Of a stretch of 64,000 bases of DNA, positions 53,324-62,980 are shown one piece after another. How positions within the stretch are numbered: position 1 is the stretch's first letter; every line of letters begins with the position of its first letter. Made by a program: the position numbers and the translations under genes. A model generated the notes under the pieces. The model saw only the letters and a program-made list of their open reading frames with translations, was not told the DNA's origin and did no database searches. The DNA is from Hyphomicrobiales bacterium (GTDB taxonomy: Bacteria; Pseudomonadota; Alphaproteobacteria; Rhizobiales; Rhizobiaceae): positions 62,001-126,000 of the forward strand of contig UCEY01000025.1 in the NCBI GenBank assembly GCA_900471605.1, in the 5' to 3' direction.

Positions 53324-56300
53324 CTAGCGATGCAGCCACATGCGGAGCGCGGAAAGCAATTGCTCCGTGTTGACCGGTTTTGCCAGATAATCCGACGCGC
53401 CCGCCTCCAGGCACTTTTCGCGGTCTCCCTTCATCGCCTTTGCGGTCAGCGCCAGGATCGGCAGGCGCCGGAATTTAGGATCCGAGCGGATCACCTGCAT
53501 GGTCTCGTAACCGTCCATTCCCGGCATCATGATGTCCATCAGGACGATTGCGACCGCCTGTTCCTTCTGGATGACATCGATCGCTTCGCTGCCGGTCGTC
53601 GCGGTCAGAACCCTCATCCCGCGGCGTTCCAGAACGCTGCTGAGAGCGAAGATATTGCGGGCGTCATCGTCCACCAGCAGAACGGTCTCGCCGATCAAAT
53701 CCTCGTCGGAGCTGTGAAGCTCCTCAAGCATCGCCTGCTTGGCGGGCGGCATATCGGCCACGACCCGGTGGAGGAAGAGCGCGGTTTCATCCAGGAGGCG
53801 CTCAGGCGATTCCACGCCTTTCACGACGACGCTGCGCGCCATCGTGTGAAGCCGGGCGTCCTCCTCCGGCGAGAGCTCTCGCCCGGTGAACACCACGACC
53901 GGAACCTCGGCGATATCGGTGTCGTCCCGCATCTTTTCCAGAACCTCGAAACCCGACATGTCGGGCAGGGTCAGATCGAGAACGACGCAGTCGGCCGGAT
54001 CCTGTTTCAGGGCGGCCAACGCTTCCGCTCCGGAACCTACGCTGTCGATGTCGATGTCGTCATGGCTGAGCAGAGCGGTCACGCTGAGACGCTCCGCCTC
54101 GCTGTCCTCGACCAGCAAAAGCCGCTTGCGGCGCGGTTCGGCATAGTTCTTCAGCCGCAGGAACGCCTTGCCCAGACTGTCCGTGGTCGTGGGCTTGCTC
54201 ATGAAGGCAAAAGCGCCGCGCGTGAGGCCATGCTGACGGTCCTCATCCAGGCTGATGATCTGGACGGGAATATGCCGCGTCGCCGCACTCTGCTTGAGCT
54301 GGCTCAGCACTGTCCAGCCAAGCATATCGGGCAGGAAGATGTCGAGGGAGATGGCGGCAGGCTTGTATTCCTGCGCGAAATTCAGCGCTTCGCTGCCGCG
54401 CGTGGCCACCAGAACCTTGAACCCGCTGTCATGGGCCAGATCGACAAGCACGCGGGCGTAGTGAGGATCGTCCTCGACAATCAGCAGAACCGCATCCCCG
54501 GGCTTTATGTCGCCGCGATCGTCTTCGACCTGTTCCGCGGATTTGTCGGCGCGCCGTGCGGCGGCTGCCTCGGCGAGCTGCACGACATTGCTTTGTGCCG
54601 GCAACGGTTTCGACGCCGGAGAAGCGCCGACATATGTCATCGGCAGGTAAAGTACGAACGTGCTGCCGACACCGGGCGTGCTGCGCAGCTGGATTTCGCC
54701 GCCAAGGAGGTTGGCAAGTTCACGGCTGATCGCGAGACCCAGTCCGGTGCCTCCGTATTTCCGGCTGGTGGAGGCATCCGCCTGTTGGAACGCCTCGAAT
54801 ATGATGCGCTGCTTTTCCGGCGGTATGCCGATCCCCGTATCGGTGACCTCGAAGGCAATCACGGATGGAGCGTGTTTGAGAGACGAATGATCCGAGGACC
54901 AGCCTTCCGTCACCGGAACGACCTTCAACGTGACGCCGCCCTGCGCGGTGAACTTGAATGCGTTGGAGAGCAGGTTCTTGAGGATCTGCTGCAGCCGCTT
55001 GGAGTCGGTGATGATGCTCCTCGGTACGTCTTCGCCGATCTCGACCATGTAGGTCAGATCCCGATTTTCCGCCTCGTGCCGGAACGGCCTCGACATCATC
55101 TCCAGGAGATTGGCGATGAATATCTCTTCGGCATCGACCGACACCGTCCCGGATTCGATCTTGGAGAGATCGAGGATGTCGCTGATCAGGTTGAGGAGAT
55201 CGGTTCCGGCCCCGTGGATCGTCTTTGCGAACTCCACCTGCTTGCCGGACAGGTTGCCGTCCGGATTTTCTCCCAGCTGCTGGCCGAGAATGAGGATCGA
55301 GTTGAGCGGCGTCCGCAGCTCGTGCGACATGTTGGCGAGGAACTCGGACTTGTATTTCGACGTCAGCGCAAGTTCGGTCGCCTTCTCTTCCAGCGCGCGA
55401 CGGGCCTGCTCGATTTCCTGGTTCTTCGCCTCGACCTCGACGTTTCGTTCTTCGAGCTGTTGCGCCTTCTGCTCGAGCTGTTCGTTGGTCTGTTGCAACT
55501 CTCTCTGCTGCGTCTGAAGCTCGGTGGCAAGCTGTTGGGACTGTTTCAGCAGGCCTTCCGTCTGCATCGTCGCTTCGATCGAGTTGAGAACGATGCCGAT
55601 CGACGTCGTCAGCTGATCCAGGAAGGAAAGCTGAAGTTCGGTGAATTCACCTGCCGATGCAAGTTCGATCACCGCCTTGACTTGCCCTTCGAAGTGAACC
55701 GGCAGAACGATGGCGCTCTTCGGAAGTGTCAAGAAAACCCCCGAGCTGATAGGAACGACATTGTCGGGAAGATTGGTCACGAGAATGCGGCGGGCATCAA
55801 TGGCGCACTGGCCGACCAGGCCCTGGCCGAATTCCAGACGCTGCGGATGTCCGGCATCGACCCCGCCCGCATAGCTTGACAGCAGCGACAGCGTCGCCTG
55901 GCCATCCTCGGCATCCACCTGATAGATCACGCCCTGATGCGCTCCCACGAGAGGCGCGAGTTCCGAAAGCAGCATTTTCCCGACCAGGGTCAGGTCTCGC
56001 TGTCCCTGGAGCATGTTGGTGAATTTCGCCAGGTTCGTCTTCAGCCAGTCCTGTTCGGTATTCTGTTCCGTCGTTAGGCGCAGGTTGCCGATCATCGTGT
56101 TGATGTTGTCTTTCAGCTCGGCGACTTCACCGCGCGCTTCCACCTGGATCGACCGCGTCAGGTCGCCCTTGGTCACGGCCGTCGCGACCTCTGCGATAGC
56201 CCGCACCTGGGTGGTCAGGTTGGCAGCCAGCAGATTGACGTTGCCCGTCAGGTCTTTCCAGGTGCCAGCGGTGCCCGGTACGTTCGCCTGCCCGCCGAGC

Positions 56301-59300
56301 CGGCCTTCGACGCCCACTTCGCGGGCAACCGTCGTCACCTGGTCGGCGAAGGTCGCGAGCGTATTGGTCATGTTGTTGATGGTTTCCGCGAGTGCTGCGA
56401 CCTCACCCTTGGACGCCACGGTGAGGTTCTGCTTGAGGTCGCCGTTGGCGACGGCCGTCACCACCTTGACGATACCGCGTACCTGCTCGGTGAGGTTGGC
56501 GGCCATGACGTTGACGGTATCTGTTAGATCCTTCCAAGTCCCGGCGACCCCGGGAACCTGCGCCTGCCCGCCGAGCTTGCCTTCGGTGCCGACCTCGCGC
56601 GCCACGCGCGTCACTTCGCCCGCGAATGCGTTGAGTTGGTCCACCATCGTGTTGATGGTGTTCTTGAGCTCGAGAATTTCCCCCTTCACGTCAACGGTGA
56701 TCTTGCGCGACAGGTCACCTCTCGCGACGGCGGTCGTCACTTCGGCGATGTTACGGACCTGCGTGGTCAGGTTTGCGGCAAGCAGGTTGACGTTGTCGGT
56801 CAGGTCCTTCCAGGTACCGGCAACGCCCGGCACAACGGCCTGGCCGCCAAGCCGGCCGTCTGTGCCGACCTCGCGCGCCACGCGGGTGACTTCGCCCGCA
56901 AACGACCGAAGCTGGTCCACCATCGTGTTGAGGGTGTCCTTCAGGAGCAGGATCTCGCCGCGCACGTCGACGGTGATCTTGCGCGACAAGTCGCCATTGG
57001 CGATCGCGGTTGCGACCTCGGCAATATTGCGGACCTGGGCCGTCAGGTTGCCGGCCATCGAGTTGACGCTGTCGGTCAGGTCCTTCCAGGTGCCGGCGAC
57101 GCCGGAAACCTGGGCCTGTCCGCCGAGCTTGCCTTCCGTGCCGACCTCGCGGGCGACGCGCGTCACTTCGCCGGCAAAGGCATTGAGCTGGTCCACCATC
57201 GTGTTGATGGTGTTTTTCAGTTCCAGGATTTCGCCCTTAACATCGACGGTGATCTTGCGCGACAGGTCTCCTCGCGCCACAGCGGTCGTTACTTCCGCAA
57301 TGTTTCGCACCTGACCGGTGAGGTTGGACGCCATCGAGTTGACGTTCTCGGTCAAATCCTTCCAGGTGCCTGCGACACCCGGAACCTGCGCCTGACCGCC
57401 GAGCTTGCCTTCGGTGCCCACTTCACGCGCCACGCGCGTCACTTCCGAGGCGAACCGGTTGAGCTGGTCCACCATCGTGTTGAGGGTTTCCTTGAGCTGC
57501 AGGATTTCGCCCTTCACGTCGACGGTGATCTTGCGCGACAGGTCGCCATTGGCGATCGCGGTCGATACTTCCGCGATGTTGCGGACCTGAGCCGTGAGAT
57601 TGCCCGCCATGGAGTTGACGCTGTCCGTCAAATCCTTCCACGTCCCGGCAACGCCCAGAACGTTCGCCTGTCCGCCGAGCCGCCCTTCCGTCCCGACCTC
57701 GCGGGCGACACGCGTCACCTCTCCCGCAAAGCCGTTGAGCTGGTCCACCATCGTGTTGATGGTCTCCTTCAGCTCAAGGATTTCTCCCGACACCGTCACC
57801 GTGATCTTCTTCGACAGGTCGCCCTGGGCGACGGCGGTCGCCACTTCGGCGATGTTGCGCACCTGACCCGTGAGGTTGGAGGCCATGGAATTGACCGAGT
57901 CGGTCAGGTCCTTCCAGGTTCCCGCAACACCGCGGACATTCGCCTGGCCGCCAAGCCGACCTTCGGTCCCCACTTCGCGCGCAACGCGCGTCACTTCGGA
58001 GGCGAACGCGTTGAGCTGGTCGACCATCGTGTTGATGGTTTCCTTCAGCTCCAGGATTTCGCCCTTCACGTCGACGGTGATCTTCTTGGACAAGTCGCCG
58101 TTGGCGATTGCCGTGGATACCTCGGCGATGTTGCGGACCTGAGCCGTGAGGTTCCCCGCCATGGAGTTGACGTTTTCGGTCAGGTCCTTCCAGGTGCCGG
58201 CGACACCCCGTACGTTTGCCTGACCGCCAAGCCGACCTTCCGTTCCCACTTCACGGGCGACACGCGTCACTTCGGACGCGAAGGCGTTCAACTGATCGAC
58301 CATCGTGTTGATGGTTTCCTTCAGCTCCAGGATTTCACCCGAAACCGTCACGGTGATCTTCTTCGACAAGTCACCGTTGGCGATTGCGGTCGACACTTCG
58401 GCGATGTTGCGCACCTGCGCCGTCAGGTTGGACGCCATGGAGTTGACGTTGTCGGTCAAGTCCTTCCAGGTTCCGGCGACGCCCGGCACCTGAGCCTGGC
58501 CGCCCAGCCGACCTTCCGTTCCCACTTCACGGGCGACACGGGTCACTTCACCGGCAAAGCCGTTGAGCTGGTCGACCATCGTGTTGATGGTTTCCTTCAG
58601 TTCGAGGATTTCGCCCGATACATCGACGGTGATCTTGCGTGAAAGGTCGCCTCGCGCAACGGCGGTCGTGACCTGGGCGATGTTTCGCACCTGCGCCGTC
58701 AGGTTGCCGCACATTGCGTTGACCGAGTCGGTTAGGTCTTTCCATGTGCCCGCGACACCCGGGACGAGCGCCTGGCCGCCGAGCTTTCCTTCCGTACCGA
58801 CCTCTCGGGCCACACGCGTCACTTCCGACGCGAAGGAGCGGAGCTGGTCAACCATCGTGTTGATGGCTTCCTTCAGCTGCAGGATCTCGCCGCGAACATC
58901 GACCGTGATCTTTTTGGAGAGGTCGCCGTTGGCGACTGCGATGGTGACGTCAGCGATATTGCGGACCTGAGCGGTCAGGTTGGAAGCCATCGAGTTGACG
59001 CTCTCGGTCAAGTCTTTCCAGACGCCGGTCACTTCCGGAACCTGAGCCTGGCCACCCAGCTTGCCGTCCGTACCCACCTCGCGGGCGACACGCGTCACTT
59101 CGGATGTGAATACGCTGAGCTGCTTGATCATCGTGTTGACGATCTCGGCCGAACGCAGGAACTCGCCCTTCAGGGGTCTCCCGTCGACATCCAGCGGCAC
59201 CGTCTGCAGTAGGTCGCCTTTGGCGACCGCGGTGATCGTCCGGGTAACGGCTGTCGTCGGCCACAACAAATCGTCGATCAGGGTATTGATCGATCCTTCC

Positions 59301-59623
59301 ATGTCCGCCCAGGCACCGTCAGACAGTCCAAATCTGACGCGTGTGCTGGTGCGGCCATCGCGCCCGACCACCTGGCCGACGTTTTCCAGCTGGGCTGCCA
59401 TCTTCTGGTTGGCGGCGATGATATCATTCAACGTGTCCGCAATTTTTCCGGTGACGCCTGTCAGATCGGACCGCATCCGGACCGAAAAGTCTCCCCGTTT
59501 CATCGCCAGGAGCGCTTCCAGCAAGGCTCGAGAATCCTCTGTCGCCATCGCCCCGACATCTATCTCCGACAGGTCCCCCGATTCCGGACCGCTACGCTGA
59601 ACATCATGACCCTGCCTATTCAC
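53324..59623 (-). CDS. Giant soluble poly-HAMP hybrid histidine kinase with GAF and three receivers
   Basis: About 2099 residues from the GTG at 59623, which has AGGGGG five bases upstream; an ATG at 59548 is possible. After two divergent HAMP-like segments (25-170), eleven tandem 92-residue HAMP units cover about 174-1185. A GAF domain (about 1215-1350) and a Gln/Glu-rich coiled coil follow. HisKA has H1434 in [12 protein letters not shown]; the ATPase has [24 protein letters not shown] and [10 protein letters not shown]. Three receivers carry acceptor Asp in [18 protein letters not shown] and LMDIMMPGM. No membrane helix exists. The layout resembles group III fungal osmosensor kinases (Nik1/Os-1), which use poly-HAMP stacks, but has twice as many units and extra receivers. 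Confidence 0.95.
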   Translation of the reverse strand: MNRQGHDVQRSGPESGDLSEIDVGAMATEDSRALLEALLAMKRGDFSVRMRSDLTGVTGKIADTLNDIIAANQKMAAQLENVGQVVGRDGRTSTRVRFGLSDGAWADMEGSINTLIDDLLWPTTAVTRTITAVAKGDLLQTVPLDVDGRPLKGEFLRSAEIVNTMIKQLSVFTSEVTRVAREVGTDGKLGGQAQVPEVTGVWKDLTESVNSMASNLTAQVRNIADVTIAVANGDLSKKITVDVRGEILQLKEAINTMVDQLRSFASEVTRVAREVGTEGKLGGQALVPGVAGTWKDLTDSVNAMCGNLTAQVRNIAQVTTAVARGDLSRKITVDVSGEILELKETINTMVDQLNGFAGEVTRVAREVGTEGRLGGQAQVPGVAGTWKDLTDNVNSMASNLTAQVRNIAEVSTAIANGDLSKKITVTVSGEILELKETINTMVDQLNAFASEVTRVAREVGTEGRLGGQANVRGVAGTWKDLTENVNSMAGNLTAQVRNIAEVSTAIANGDLSKKITVDVKGEILELKETINTMVDQLNAFASEVTRVAREVGTEGRLGGQANVRGVAGTWKDLTDSVNSMASNLTGQVRNIAEVATAVAQGDLSKKITVTVSGEILELKETINTMVDQLNGFAGEVTRVAREVGTEGRLGGQANVLGVAGTWKDLTDSVNSMAGNLTAQVRNIAEVSTAIANGDLSRKITVDVKGEILQLKETLNTMVDQLNRFASEVTRVAREVGTEGKLGGQAQVPGVAGTWKDLTENVNSMASNLTGQVRNIAEVTTAVARGDLSRKITVDVKGEILELKNTINTMVDQLNAFAGEVTRVAREVGTEGKLGGQAQVSGVAGTWKDLTDSVNSMAGNLTAQVRNIAEVATAIANGDLSRKITVDVRGEILLLKDTLNTMVDQLRSFAGEVTRVAREVGTDGRLGGQAVVPGVAGTWKDLTDNVNLLAANLTTQVRNIAEVTTAVARGDLSRKITVDVKGEILELKNTINTMVDQLNAFAGEVTRVAREVGTEGKLGGQAQVPGVAGTWKDLTDTVNVMAANLTEQVRGIVKVVTAVANGDLKQNLTVASKGEVAALAETINNMTNTLATFADQVTTVAREVGVEGRLGGQANVPGTAGTWKDLTGNVNLLAANLTTQVRAIAEVATAVTKGDLTRSIQVEARGEVAELKDNINTMIGNLRLTTEQNTEQDWLKTNLAKFTNMLQGQRDLTLVGKMLLSELAPLVGAHQGVIYQVDAEDGQATLSLLSSYAGGVDAGHPQRLEFGQGLVGQCAIDARRILVTNLPDNVVPISSGVFLTLPKSAIVLPVHFEGQVKAVIELASAGEFTELQLSFLDQLTTSIGIVLNSIEATMQTEGLLKQSQQLATELQTQQRELQQTNEQLEQKAQQLEERNVEVEAKNQEIEQARRALEEKATELALTSKYKSEFLANMSHELRTPLNSILILGQQLGENPDGNLSGKQVEFAKTIHGAGTDLLNLISDILDLSKIESGTVSVDAEEIFIANLLEMMSRPFRHEAENRDLTYMVEIGEDVPRSIITDSKRLQQILKNLLSNAFKFTAQGGVTLKVVPVTEGWSSDHSSLKHAPSVIAFEVTDTGIGIPPEKQRIIFEAFQQADASTSRKYGGTGLGLAISRELANLLGGEIQLRSTPGVGSTFVLYLPMTYVGASPASKPLPAQSNVVQLAEAAAARRADKSAEQVEDDRGDIKPGDAVLLIVEDDPHYARVLVDLAHDSGFKVLVATRGSEALNFAQEYKPAAISLDIFLPDMLGWTVLSQLKQSAATRHIPVQIISLDEDRQHGLTRGAFAFMSKPTTTDSLGKAFLRLKNYAEPRRKRLLLVEDSEAERLSVTALLSHDDIDIDSVGSGAEALAALKQDPADCVVLDLTLPDMSGFEVLEKMRDDTDIAEVPVVVFTGRELSPEEDARLHTMARSVVVKGVESPERLLDETALFLHRVVADMPPAKQAMLEELHSSDEDLIGETVLLVDDDARNIFALSSVLERRGMRVLTATTGSEAIDVIQKEQAVAIVLMDIMMPGMDGYETMQVIRSDPKFRRLPILALTAKAMKGDREKCLEAGASDYLAKPVNTEQLLSALRMWLHR
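56069..59104 (-). repeat. Eleven in-frame 276-base tandem repeats encoding HAMP units
   Basis: Eleven consecutive units of exactly 92 codons, each starting [12 protein letters not shown] and containing [25 protein letters not shown] and INTMVDQL. Units 2-9 are nearly identical in protein; units 10 and 11 diverge (for example [13 protein letters not shown]). Not one unit is out of frame or of different length. The repeat is inside the giant kinase gene and explains long spurious open frames on the opposite strand. Confidence 0.95.
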
Positions 59624-59928
59624 CGCAACCCCCTGCCTCGAAATGCCATTTAATCTAGTGCACGATTCCGAAAAGACTACTGGCCGGGCGCACGCTGCCC
59701 CACACATCAGACGAGCGCGTTTTGCCCCGATCCGAGCGGCACACGAAATGCCTCGAAATTCAAAAAACTCCGCTAATCCAGCGCAGTAGCAGGATCACCC
59801 CGACGAGCCGCAAGGCACGCTGCAGACCACGCCTAAGCCTGGATGCAAAGCTCTCGGACGCACATAAGGAATGCGGTTCTGCCGCAACGGCAGGGTCTTC
59901 GGCGTGTGGCAAAGGTAATTTGAAAAGA
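59624..59928. other. 305-base gap between malQ and the giant kinase gene
   Basis: No gene is supported. It must contain the kinase promoter on the minus strand, but no clear -35/-10 pair was found. CTGCCG-CAA-CGGCAG (59879-59893) is a 6-bp hairpin about 35 bases beyond the malQ stop and may end that transcript, though without a T-run. Confidence 0.45.
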
Positions 59929-61761
59929 TCAACCGCGGGGGCGCTCTTCTCGCATCACCTCGGCAATCGCCTGAAGAAGCGGCACCTCTTTCAAATCCTC
60001 GATCGAAACCGAGAGTTTCGGTTTCCAGTTCGGATAGCTGTCACTGGTGCCGGGGACGTTCGTTGGCTTCTTCTCGCCCGTCAGGTCGGCCAGGCGGACA
60101 GCCGCCAGGAACGACGGTGTCCTGGCAATGAAGCGGTGCGCGCTGATCACCAGGTTCTCCAGCTTTTCCTTGGTGCCATGCCAAAGTTGTTGGGGAGACG
60201 CCATTCCTGCCTGTTGCAGCACGTCCTTCAGGTCCGCACGCTCGTGTTTCCGTTCTTCGATATGTCGTTCCGTGACGTCGGGTGGAACAATGCCATGCTC
60301 GGCGCGAACCTTGATGTCGGCGCCTCGCCACCAGCCCGCAAGCGTCTGGTGATCGTGGGTCGAGATGCATGCCAGCGCCAGGACGGGATAGACCTGCGCC
60401 GGCTTGAAACTGTCCTCGTCGCGCTCATAGGAAAGGATACGGTAAGAGAGGATCTGCGCTTGCGACAGGTCGTCCTGCAGTCCCTCCGGCAAGATCCCCA
60501 GATCCTCGCCGATCACCAGGCACCGATATTCGGCCGAAGCTTCCGCGATTATCCGCAGGAGATCTTGCTGCGGATAATCGACGTAAGCACCGCCATCAGG
60601 CCGGCTGTCCAACGGTACCAGGAAAAGACGCCTCAGTGCCGCGGCGTGATCGATCCGAATGGCTCCGGCGTAACGCATTGCGGCACTTACCATCCGCCGA
60701 TAAGGAGGCTCGTTCCCGCAAGCGATCGCCGAGGGATGGAAGGCGGCCAGATGCCAATCCTGGCCCTGCGTGGCGAACGGATCCGGCGGGCTCCCGACGG
60801 TCGCTTTCGCAATATAGGCGCCCTGCTCGCCCCAGGTGGCCGAACCGTCCATGGCCTCGCCGACGGCGAGGTCCAGATAGAGCCCGATCCGAAGACCGGC
60901 ATTCCGGGCGCGGTCTGCGGCCTTCGTCAGCTGCCGGTGAGCAAGCCATTGCAGCCACATGTGGAAACGCACTTCGTCGGCATGCTCCCCGGCAAAGTCG
61001 GCAACAGCGGCACTGTCCGGACGCTGAAATTCCTCCGGCCAGGCAAGCCAGCCGGCGCCGCGTCGTTCCATTGAGGCCGAAATAGTCTCGAAAAGTGCAT
61101 GAAGCCGCAGCGGCTCACCGCGTTCCTTGACAAAGGCTTCGAAAGCACGCCGATCATCGTCTGCCGCGTTTCGCCACGCCTGCCAAAGATCACGAAGTAC
61201 CCCGAGCTTGGTTTCCGCCACCCGCACATAATCGACGAGGTCGGTTCGCCGCAGCTCTTCCAACCGGTTTTCGAGTTTGGGAGCGCTCACAAAGCCCGGC
61301 ACCTTGTCCACAGCGATATAGAGCGGGTTGAGCTGTTGGCGGTTCGACGGCTCATAGGGGCTACAGCGATCGGGATCGGCGAGAAAGGGTGCATGCAGCG
61401 GATTGAGCCCGATAAAATCCGCGCCCAGTGATCCCGCGAGATCGACCATCGCCAAAAGATCCTCGAAGTCGCCGATCCCCCAGTTGCGCGCGGATCGAAG
61501 CTCATACAGTTGCAGGCTCACTCCCCACACCCGGCTGGCCTTGAGGAAATTCGGCACGTAGGATTTGGGGTTCTTCCTGGCGGGGGGCGGCTTCCGGGGC
61601 CCCCTGGGCACGCCCGCTCCCGGGTCGAGTTCAACGCCAAGCGCAGTCAGAACTTTTCTCTTGGTCGCATCGGAGATCGGCACCTCCTCATTGTCCGGTG
61701 TTGGCCTGGTCAGGCCAACACCGTGTCTGCAAGCCAGATCGTCGAGTTCTGCGCGTTTCAT
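59929..61761 (-). CDS. malQ: 4-alpha-glucanotransferase (amylomaltase, GH77)
   Basis: A 610-residue protein from the ATG at 61761 (AGGG about 11 bases upstream; GTG at 61770 is the alternative). GH77 catalytic residues are present: nucleophile D371 in RIDHAAALRR, acid/base E419 in GEDLGILP, and the stabilising D470 in STHDHQTLAGWW. Substrate-binding pieces include WGVSLQLYELRSARNWGIGD and GLNPLHA. It transfers maltodextrin segments during glycogen or maltodextrin metabolism in the cytoplasm. It is shorter than E. coli MalQ, mainly at the N-terminus. No glg or mal genes adjoin it in this window. Confidence 0.95.
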   Translation of the reverse strand: MKRAELDDLACRHGVGLTRPTPDNEEVPISDATKRKVLTALGVELDPGAGVPRGPRKPPPARKNPKSYVPNFLKASRVWGVSLQLYELRSARNWGIGDFEDLLAMVDLAGSLGADFIGLNPLHAPFLADPDRCSPYEPSNRQQLNPLYIAVDKVPGFVSAPKLENRLEELRRTDLVDYVRVAETKLGVLRDLWQAWRNAADDDRRAFEAFVKERGEPLRLHALFETISASMERRGAGWLAWPEEFQRPDSAAVADFAGEHADEVRFHMWLQWLAHRQLTKAADRARNAGLRIGLYLDLAVGEAMDGSATWGEQGAYIAKATVGSPPDPFATQGQDWHLAAFHPSAIACGNEPPYRRMVSAAMRYAGAIRIDHAAALRRLFLVPLDSRPDGGAYVDYPQQDLLRIIAEASAEYRCLVIGEDLGILPEGLQDDLSQAQILSYRILSYERDEDSFKPAQVYPVLALACISTHDHQTLAGWWRGADIKVRAEHGIVPPDVTERHIEERKHERADLKDVLQQAGMASPQQLWHGTKEKLENLVISAHRFIARTPSFLAAVRLADLTGEKKPTNVPGTSDSYPNWKPKLSVSIEDLKEVPLLQAIAEVMREERPRG

Positions 61762-62157
61762 GATTTTCACTGCCCTTTCTAAGGCGGACGCAACATCAAG
61801 CCGGCCGATGTTTCACCAAAGCGGACAGGACTACGCCACCGGCCGGAACCTGGGACGGAACAGCGGCGAAAGAGGAGGCCGCCATGCTCGGGAAAGTGGC
61901 TAACTCGGATTGCTGCAAGGAGAAAACCTTCCGGTCGCTATGGAGAGGAGAAGGTCCAAACTTCAATGCGACTGGAATGTTTCAGCGGCAAGGTAAAGAA
62001 GCCGGCAGAGGTGTATCGGCTGCGACACGGCGCCCGAACGGGAAGAGCCCCCGCGGAAACGGCATTATATCGCTCAACCGCAGCCAACGTCTGTTGCGTG
62101 AAGGCAGGTTGCTGGATAAGAGTATCGCCTTCAGACTATTCAATCCGAGGAATAAGC
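61762..62157. other. 396-base gap holding the cold-shock gene leader
   Basis: No protein gene is supported upstream of the cold-shock gene. An ATG at 61884 has a strong GAGGAGG site, but its frame runs through the cold-shock gene and encodes an unfamiliar basic peptide. Cold-shock mRNAs usually have a long structured leader that responds to temperature, and part of this region probably plays that role. No T-box or riboswitch was recognised. Confidence 0.5.
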
Positions 62158-62361
62158 ATGGCCACCGGTACCGTCAAGTTTTTCAATCAGGACAAGGGCT
62201 TCGGCTTCATAACCCCCGAAACCGGCGGAGCCGATGTGTTCGTCCACATATCTGCGCTGCAGGGGACAGGACCGCTCCAGGACGGACAGAAGGTCTCCTA
62301 TGAGCTCGGCCAGGATCGCAAGACCGGAAAATCAAAAGCCGAAAACGTCAGAACGATTTGA
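62158..62361 (+). CDS. cspA: Cold-shock protein (CspA family)
   Basis: A 67-residue single cold-shock domain from the ATG at 62158, with GAGGAA eight bases upstream. RNP1 reads KGFGFITP and RNP2 VFVHISAL; the start [17 protein letters not shown] is typical for alphaproteobacterial CspA. It binds single-stranded RNA and DNA and melts mRNA structure at low temperature or in stationary phase. It is monocistronic; a GC-rich inverted repeat lies about 90 bases downstream. Confidence 0.97.
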   Translation: MATGTVKFFNQDKGFGFITPETGGADVFVHISALQGTGPLQDGQKVSYELGQDRKTGKSKAENVRTI

Positions 62362-62980
62362 AGTTCTCATTCGCCGAATACCGCCTGTTTATTGAGGCTC
62401 GGGCCTGCACAATCCGGCGCGGTTCGGCGGAACGATTTGATAAATAGCGAGGCCGGGCCTGACGTGGTTGGCCCCCGGCCCCGCTTGCGTGTCCACCGAT
62501 GCCTCAATGAGGCGAATGCCTCTCAAGCTCGGTGTGACGGCTCATCACCGCGGCTGTGGTGATCGATCGCTCCCCTTCCGAATGAATCTTCAGCGGTTCA
62601 GGCCAGGCACCGCAAAGAGGATCGGCATCGATTTTTCGCGATGCCTGGATCTTCGTGGAAGACGATGAAATCGTCCTTACGCCTGCCATTCCCCTCACCG
62701 TGCAGAAACCATTGCCGATCTTCCGAGCCGAGATGCTTTCTGCTGCCGCTCGCGTCAGCCCGGCCAATGAGCGGGCGGGACGCGATGCGTGGCCTATCCT
62801 GCCTGCCATCCGTCTTGGACACCCCGAATTCCGCAGGGGGCAGAAAGCTGCAATCCACGCAAATCACGACACTCCGGCGATCTCTCCGTCGCGCCCAAAC
62901 GACATCGTAATTTGTTAAATGCGGACGTTACATGATTGACAATATATGGTAATTTCTGCTCATAAAGATAACAACAGATT
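62362..62980. other. 619-base gene-poor region between cspA and the DUF1537 gene
   Basis: No gene is well supported. GGCCGGGCC (62451-62459) and GGCCCCCGGCC (62470-62480) form a near-perfect hairpin that may terminate cspA. A plus-strand frame from about 62581 to 62918 reads DAWIFVEDDEIVLTPAIPL, which looks somewhat protein-like but lacks a start codon with a ribosome-binding site, so it may be a decayed gene. The last 60 bases are AT-rich and probably promoter. Confidence 0.4.
62936..62966 (+). promoter_or_regulatory. Possible promoter of the DUF1537 gene
   Basis: TTGACA at 62936-62941 is a perfect -35 match. CATAAA at 62961-62966 is a weak -10 with a 19-base spacer. The surrounding 60 bases are much more AT-rich than the window average, ending about 15 bases before the start codon. 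Confidence 0.35.

Noticed and set aside
53312..55879. 855-codon plus-strand frame
   Set aside because: It lies opposite the GAF, kinase and receiver region of the giant kinase, whose domains are unmistakable; the antisense product has no family pattern.
56013..58642. Long plus-strand frames opposite the HAMP repeats
   Set aside because: They mirror the 276-base period of the minus-strand kinase gene and encode repetitive, His/Arg-rich or Ser/Arg-rich products without recognisable domains.
56069..59104. Repeat array as a possible CRISPR
   Set aside because: The period is 276 bases, fully coding and in frame; there are no short repeats separated by unique spacers and no cas genes.
61884..62303. 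139-codon frame with a strong GAGGAGG site before cspA
   Set aside because: Runs out of frame through the cold-shock gene, and the product is a basic low-complexity peptide. A short leader peptide is not excluded.
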